A stretch of DNA of 6,350 nucleotides. Source: CAMPJU01 sp046566095 (GTDB lineage: Bacteria; Pseudomonadota; Gammaproteobacteria; Xanthomonadales; Xanthomonadaceae). How positions within the stretch are numbered: position 1 is the first letter of the stretch; each line of letters begins with the position of its first letter. Under the pieces are notes generated by a model. That model saw only the letters and a program-made list of their open reading frames with translations, ran no database searches and was not told where the DNA came from. Positions 4,581-6,350 of the stretch are shown one piece after another. The position numbers were made by a program, and so were the translations under genes. The DNA is taken from contig JBKHXI010000057.1 of assembly GCA_046566095.1 (NCBI GenBank), forward strand, positions 1 through 6,350, written 5' to 3'.

Positions 4581-6350
4581 ATGGCCGACTGGTCCACCGA
4601 GCACGCGCGCCGCGCCTATTCGATCCCGCACTGGTCGGAGGGCTATTTCGACGTCGACGACGGCGGCCGGATGGTGGTGCGCCCGCGTGGCGCCGACGGC
4701 CCGGCGCTCGCGCTGCCCGAGCTGGTCGACGCCGCGCGCGCCGCGGGCGCCAAGCTGCCGCTGCTGCTGCGTTTCCCCGACATCCTCGGCGACCGCCTCG
4801 GCCGGCTGCAGGCCGCCTTCGCGGCGGCCATGACCGACTGGGACTACACCGGCGGCTACACCGCGGTCTATCCGATCAAGGTCAACCAGCACGCCGGCGT
4901 CGCCGGGGCGCTGGCCGCGCACGGCGCCGCCGGCGGCCGCGCGCAGGGCTGCGACTTCGGCCTGGAGGCCGGCAGCAAGCCCGAGCTGATGGCGGTGCTG
5001 GCGCTGTCGAAACCGGGCGGGCTGATCGTCTGCAACGGCTACAAGGACCGCGAATACGTCCGCCTGGCCCTGATCGGCCGCAAGCTGGGCCTGGAGACCT
5101 TCATCGTCGTGGAGAAGCCCAGCGAACTGGCGCTGGCGATGGAGGAGGCCAAGGCCCTGGGCGTGCGCCCCGGCCTGGGCGTGCGCATGCGCCTGGCCTC
5201 GCTGGGCGCCGGCAAGTGGCAGAACAGCGGCGGCGACAAGGCCAAGTTCGGGCTGTCGCCGCGGCAGCTGCTGGACCTGTGGAAGCGCCTGCGCGATTCC
5301 GGCCACGGCGACTGCCTGCAGCTGCTGCACTTCCACATGGGCTCGCAGATCTCCAACGTGCGCGACATCGCCAACGGCATGCGCGAGGCCACCCGCTACT
5401 TCGTCGAGCTGTCCCGGCTGGGCGCGGACATCCGCTGGATGGACGTGGGCGGGGGGCTGGGCATCGACTACGAGGGCACCCGTTCGCGCAGCTTCAACTC
5501 GATCAACTACGGGGTGCAGCAGTACGCGCTCAACATCGTGCAGCCGCTGGCCGAGGCCTGCGCGGCGCATGGGCTTTCGCAGCCGCGCATCGTCACCGAA
5601 TGCGGGCGGGCGATGACCGCGCACCACGCGGTGCTGGTGGCCAACGTGTCCGAGGTCGAACGGGCGCCGGAGGGCCGCGTGCCCGACGCCCACGACGACG
5701 AGCCGGCGGTGATCCGCAACCTGCGCGCGATCCACGACGAGCTCGACGAGCGCCCGGCGGTCGAGCTGTTCCACGAAGCGGTGCACTTCCACAGCGAGGG
5801 CCTGTCCGCCTACGCCCTGGGCCAGCTCGACCTGGTGCACCGCGCGCGCCTGGACGACCTGTTCTACGCCATCGCCAACGCGGTGCGCGCGCGCCTGGAC
5901 GCGAACGGGCGCTGCCACCAGGGCGTGCGCGACGAGCTCGACCAGCGCCTGGTCGACAAGTACTTCGTCAACTTCAGCGTGTTCGAGTCGATGCCGGACG
6001 TGTGGGCGATCGACCAGGTGTTCCCGATCGTGCCGATCGAGCGGCTCGACGAGGCGCCGACCAGGCGCGGCGTGATCGCCGACCTGACCTGCGACTCGGA
6101 CGGGCGCATCGACAGCTACGTCGGCGACGAGGCGCTGGACAGCTCGATGCCGCTGCACCCGCTGCGCCCGGGCGAGGCCTACCGGCTCGGGTTCTTCCTG
6201 GTCGGGGCCTACCAGGAGATCCTCGGCGACATCCACAACCTGTTCGGCGACACCGACGCCATCGAGGTCAGGCTCACCGCCGACGGCTACGCGATCGCCC
6301 AGCAGCGCCGCGGCGACACCGCCGACGTGATGCTCGACTACGTGGGCTAC
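4581..6350 (+). CDS. speA: Biosynthetic arginine decarboxylase (3' end cut by window edge)
   Basis: SpeA is the PLP-dependent, alanine-racemase-fold arginine decarboxylase that makes agmatine, the first step of the arginine route to putrescine. 590 codons are visible without a stop; relatives I recall run about 630-660 residues, so some 40-70 are missing. Visible: N-terminal YSIPHWSEGYFDVDD (13-27), the PLP-binding lysine K100 in AVYPIKVNQ, GCDFGLEAGSKPEL (123-136), LHFHMGSQISNVRD (249-262), the glycine-rich phosphate loop DVGGGLGIDY (288-297), TECGRAMTAHHAV (339-351), FESMPDVWAIDQVFPIVP (468-485), and LTCDSDG (502-508) with the cysteine C504 at the active site between subunits. LVGAYQEILGDIHNLFGD (540-557) follows. 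The start MADWSTEHARRAYS agrees with the family, although the ribosome site is weak. With divergent speE it forms a polyamine module; agmatine deiminase and N-carbamoylputrescine amidase must lie elsewhere. Confidence 0.96.
   Translation, partial: MADWSTEHARRAYSIPHWSEGYFDVDDGGRMVVRPRGADGPALALPELVDAARAAGAKLPLLLRFPDILGDRLGRLQAAFAAAMTDWDYTGGYTAVYPIKVNQHAGVAGALAAHGAAGGRAQGCDFGLEAGSKPELMAVLALSKPGGLIVCNGYKDREYVRLALIGRKLGLETFIVVEKPSELALAMEEAKALGVRPGLGVRMRLASLGAGKWQNSGGDKAKFGLSPRQLLDLWKRLRDSGHGDCLQLLHFHMGSQISNVRDIANGMREATRYFVELSRLGADIRWMDVGGGLGIDYEGTRSRSFNSINYGVQQYALNIVQPLAEACAAHGLSQPRIVTECGRAMTAHHAVLVANVSEVERAPEGRVPDAHDDEPAVIRNLRAIHDELDERPAVELFHEAVHFHSEGLSAYALGQLDLVHRARLDDLFYAIANAVRARLDANGRCHQGVRDELDQRLVDKYFVNFSVFESMPDVWAIDQVFPIVPIERLDEAPTRRGVIADLTCDSDGRIDSYVGDEALDSSMPLHPLRPGEAYRLGFFLVGAYQEILGDIHNLFGDTDAIEVRLTADGYAIAQQRRGDTADVMLDYVGY

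Noticed and set aside
4333..4597. Short ORFs across the speE-speA hairpins encoding similar peptides (NQAIIAERL)
   Set aside because: The similarity comes from the repeated hairpin loop in the DNA, not from coding conservation, and no ribosome site is seen.
4209..6236. 675-codon minus-strand ORF over speA
   Set aside because: It is antisense to a clearly conserved speA frame, it runs through the intergenic hairpins, and it shows no recognisable domain. A long antisense ORF of this kind is expected at this GC content.

Overview
The window is very GC-rich and has the gene content and protein character of a Xanthomonadaceae-type gammaproteobacterium (Lysobacter, Luteimonas or a relative). This placement is inferred from recall of family sequences and synteny, not from a search. 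It looks like ordinary chromosome: five recognisable housekeeping genes, one likely small membrane-protein gene, and unusually structured intergenic DNA. I see no phage, IS transposase, CRISPR array, rRNA or tRNA.

Layout. At 1-1815 (minus) lies a tight ubiK-comM pair: a ubiquinone-biosynthesis accessory factor followed 10 bp later by the ComM/YifB branch-migration ATPase used in natural transformation. comM runs off the left edge with only its last few codons missing. Divergent from ubiK is a P-II nitrogen-signalling gene (glnK, 2165-2503, plus); the 349-bp gap between them holds a 66-bp palindromic interspersed repeat. The ammonium transporter gene amtB, which normally follows glnK, is absent. 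In its place is about 850 bp holding only a 39-codon ORF for a probable single-pass membrane peptide (2813-2932, plus) and, from about 3030 on, a cluster of REP-type palindromes and short tandem repeats. Next comes speE (spermidine synthase, 3361-4212, minus), then divergently speA (biosynthetic arginine decarboxylase, 4581 to the right edge, plus, about 590 codons visible).

How the genes work together. speA makes agmatine from arginine, the first step toward putrescine; speE turns putrescine plus decarboxylated SAM into spermidine. The divergent pair therefore brackets a polyamine route whose middle steps lie elsewhere.

The most interesting structure is in the 368-bp speE-speA gap. Two large hairpins lie back to back in opposite orientation (4301-4371 and 4407-4497). 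Their 23-nt loops are identical, but their 24- and 34-bp stems have largely different sequences, each internally complementary. If the proposed promoters are right, both hairpins lie between the promoters and outside both transcripts, which suggests a DNA-level or mobile palindromic element. I do not recognise the family.
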